The translations under genes were made by a program, and so were the position numbers. A model generated the notes under the pieces. It ran no database searches. It was not told the DNA's origin and saw only the letters and a program-made list of their open reading frames with translations. Source: Chamaelirium japonicum (taxonomy: Eukaryota > Streptophyta > Magnoliopsida > Liliales > Melanthiaceae). From it: DNA of 64,000 nt. The stretch's first letter is position 1. Every line of letters starts with the position of its first letter. Below are positions 63,802-64,000 of the stretch, one piece after another. The DNA lies in assembly GCA_947650365.1 (NCBI GenBank), contig OX393551.1:91486697-91550696 (forward strand), given 5' to 3'.

Positions 63802-64000
63802 TAATTCATTCGCACAATCTATTCTAATTCATTCGTAGGATCCATTCTAATTCATTACTACGATCCATTCTAATTCATTCATACGATCCATTCTACTTCA
63901 TTCGTACGATCCAATCTAATTCATTTGCACGATCCATTCTAATTCATTCGCACGAATGTATCCATTCTAATTCATTCGTACGATCTATTCTAATTCATTT
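63802..64000 (+). repeat. Forward block running off the window
   Basis: Ordinary forward units with a CTTCATTCG variant, CCAATC and one 28-bp unit. The block is still satellite at the last base, so the array continues downstream. Confidence 0.9.

Larger units (their letters stand above)
1..64000. repeat. 23-bp satellite array filling the whole window
   Basis: Every part of the window reads as copies of one 23-bp unit in one orientation or the other. The core is CATTCTAATTCATTCGTACG and ATC links it to the next unit. Frequent unit types differ at the GTAC position (GTAC, GCAC, ATAC, GTAT, GTACA), at CTAATTC (CTATTTC, CTTACTC) or in CCTTCG for CATTCG. Some units are 28 bp (GCACGAATGTATCC in place of GTACGATCC), and shortened units occur at junctions. 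Orientation changes about 100 times. The consensus is about 35% GC. The array continues past both ends of the window. No protein family, RNA gene or mobile-element terminus is visible. The scale and purity fit eukaryotic constitutive heterochromatin; the chromosomal location is inference and the species is not identifiable from this sequence. Confidence 0.97.

Noticed and set aside
1-64000. CRISPR array, because of short repeats of 23-28 bp.
   Set aside because: There are no unique spacers; units abut directly and flip orientation, and no cas genes are present.
1-64000. CENP-B box. The unit contains TTCG, four bases, then A, which matches part of the box.
   Set aside because: The CGGG half is absent (the unit has CATT there), and I saw no variant that restores it.
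1-64000. Relation to human satellite II/III, which also have CATTC-rich, ATTCC-based sequence.
   Set aside because: The unit here is a regular 23-mer with CGTACG and CTAATTC, not a pentamer series. The likeness lies in short CATTC words only.
1-64000. Telomeric repeats.
   Set aside because: No run of TTAGGG-, TTTAGGG- or TTAGG-type repeats; GAATTAG is part of the monomer.
1-64000. Transposon, retroelement or Polinton insertions at the block boundaries.
   Set aside because: No boundary shows non-satellite sequence, terminal repeats with target-site duplication, a poly-A tail or coding sequence. All boundaries join satellite to satellite.
1-64000. tRNA, rRNA, snRNA or riboswitch signals.
   Set aside because: No A/B boxes, cloverleaf or rRNA-like segments; all hairpins found are explained by facing monomers.

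Overview
This 64-kb window is entirely eukaryotic-type satellite DNA. I find no gene, RNA gene, transposon, LTR element, promoter, terminator or unique sequence. The monomer is 23 bp. Its recognisable 20-base core is CATTCTAATTCATTCGTACG, and three linking bases (ATC) lead into the next unit. The consensus has 8 G+C in 23 (about 35%), a strong strand skew (6 C against 2 G on the forward strand) and two CpGs, both in the palindrome TCGTACGA. Uninterrupted short-unit satellite over 64 kb suggests centromeric, pericentromeric, subtelomeric, sex-chromosome or B-chromosome heterochromatin. I do not recognise the family and cannot name the organism.

The array is not a simple head-to-tail satellite. 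By my reading its orientation flips about 100 times, with blocks from about 35 bp to about 2.5 kb. 'Forward' below means the CATTC sense is on the + strand. From 1 to about 23,450 the array is organised as higher-order repeats (HORs) of about 9.0-9.2 kb: the tail of one copy (1-106), two full copies (107-9326 and 9327-18330) and a partial third (18331 to about 23450). The two full copies have the same 16 orientation switches in the same order. They differ by block-sized gains and losses, such as an exact 249-bp tandem duplication found only in copy 2.

Within each HOR the reverse blocks are not random. They are inverted copies of forward blocks, with the same order of variant monomers and often the same junctions. 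The largest pair in copy 1 is about 485-1560 against 3650-4690, arms of about 1 kb. Two foldbacks lie inside its loop, centred near 1881 and 2339, so the sequence reads like a concertina (A, A', A). Further pairs are 5528-5797 with 7130-7440, 5797-6000 with 6260-6400, and 8278-8398 with 8600-8720.

From about 23,450 to 64,000 the regular 9-kb order ends and a mosaic begins. It holds direct and inverted fragments of HOR modules plus modules not seen in the 9-kb copies, such as a roughly 240-bp module with at least 11 copies in both orientations. Several module junctions occur in both orientations here, so blocks larger than a monomer have been inverted repeatedly. I consider this self-folding, strand-switching satellite the most notable content of the window. 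Block and module boundaries were placed by eye and are good to roughly 20-50 bp unless given as exact.
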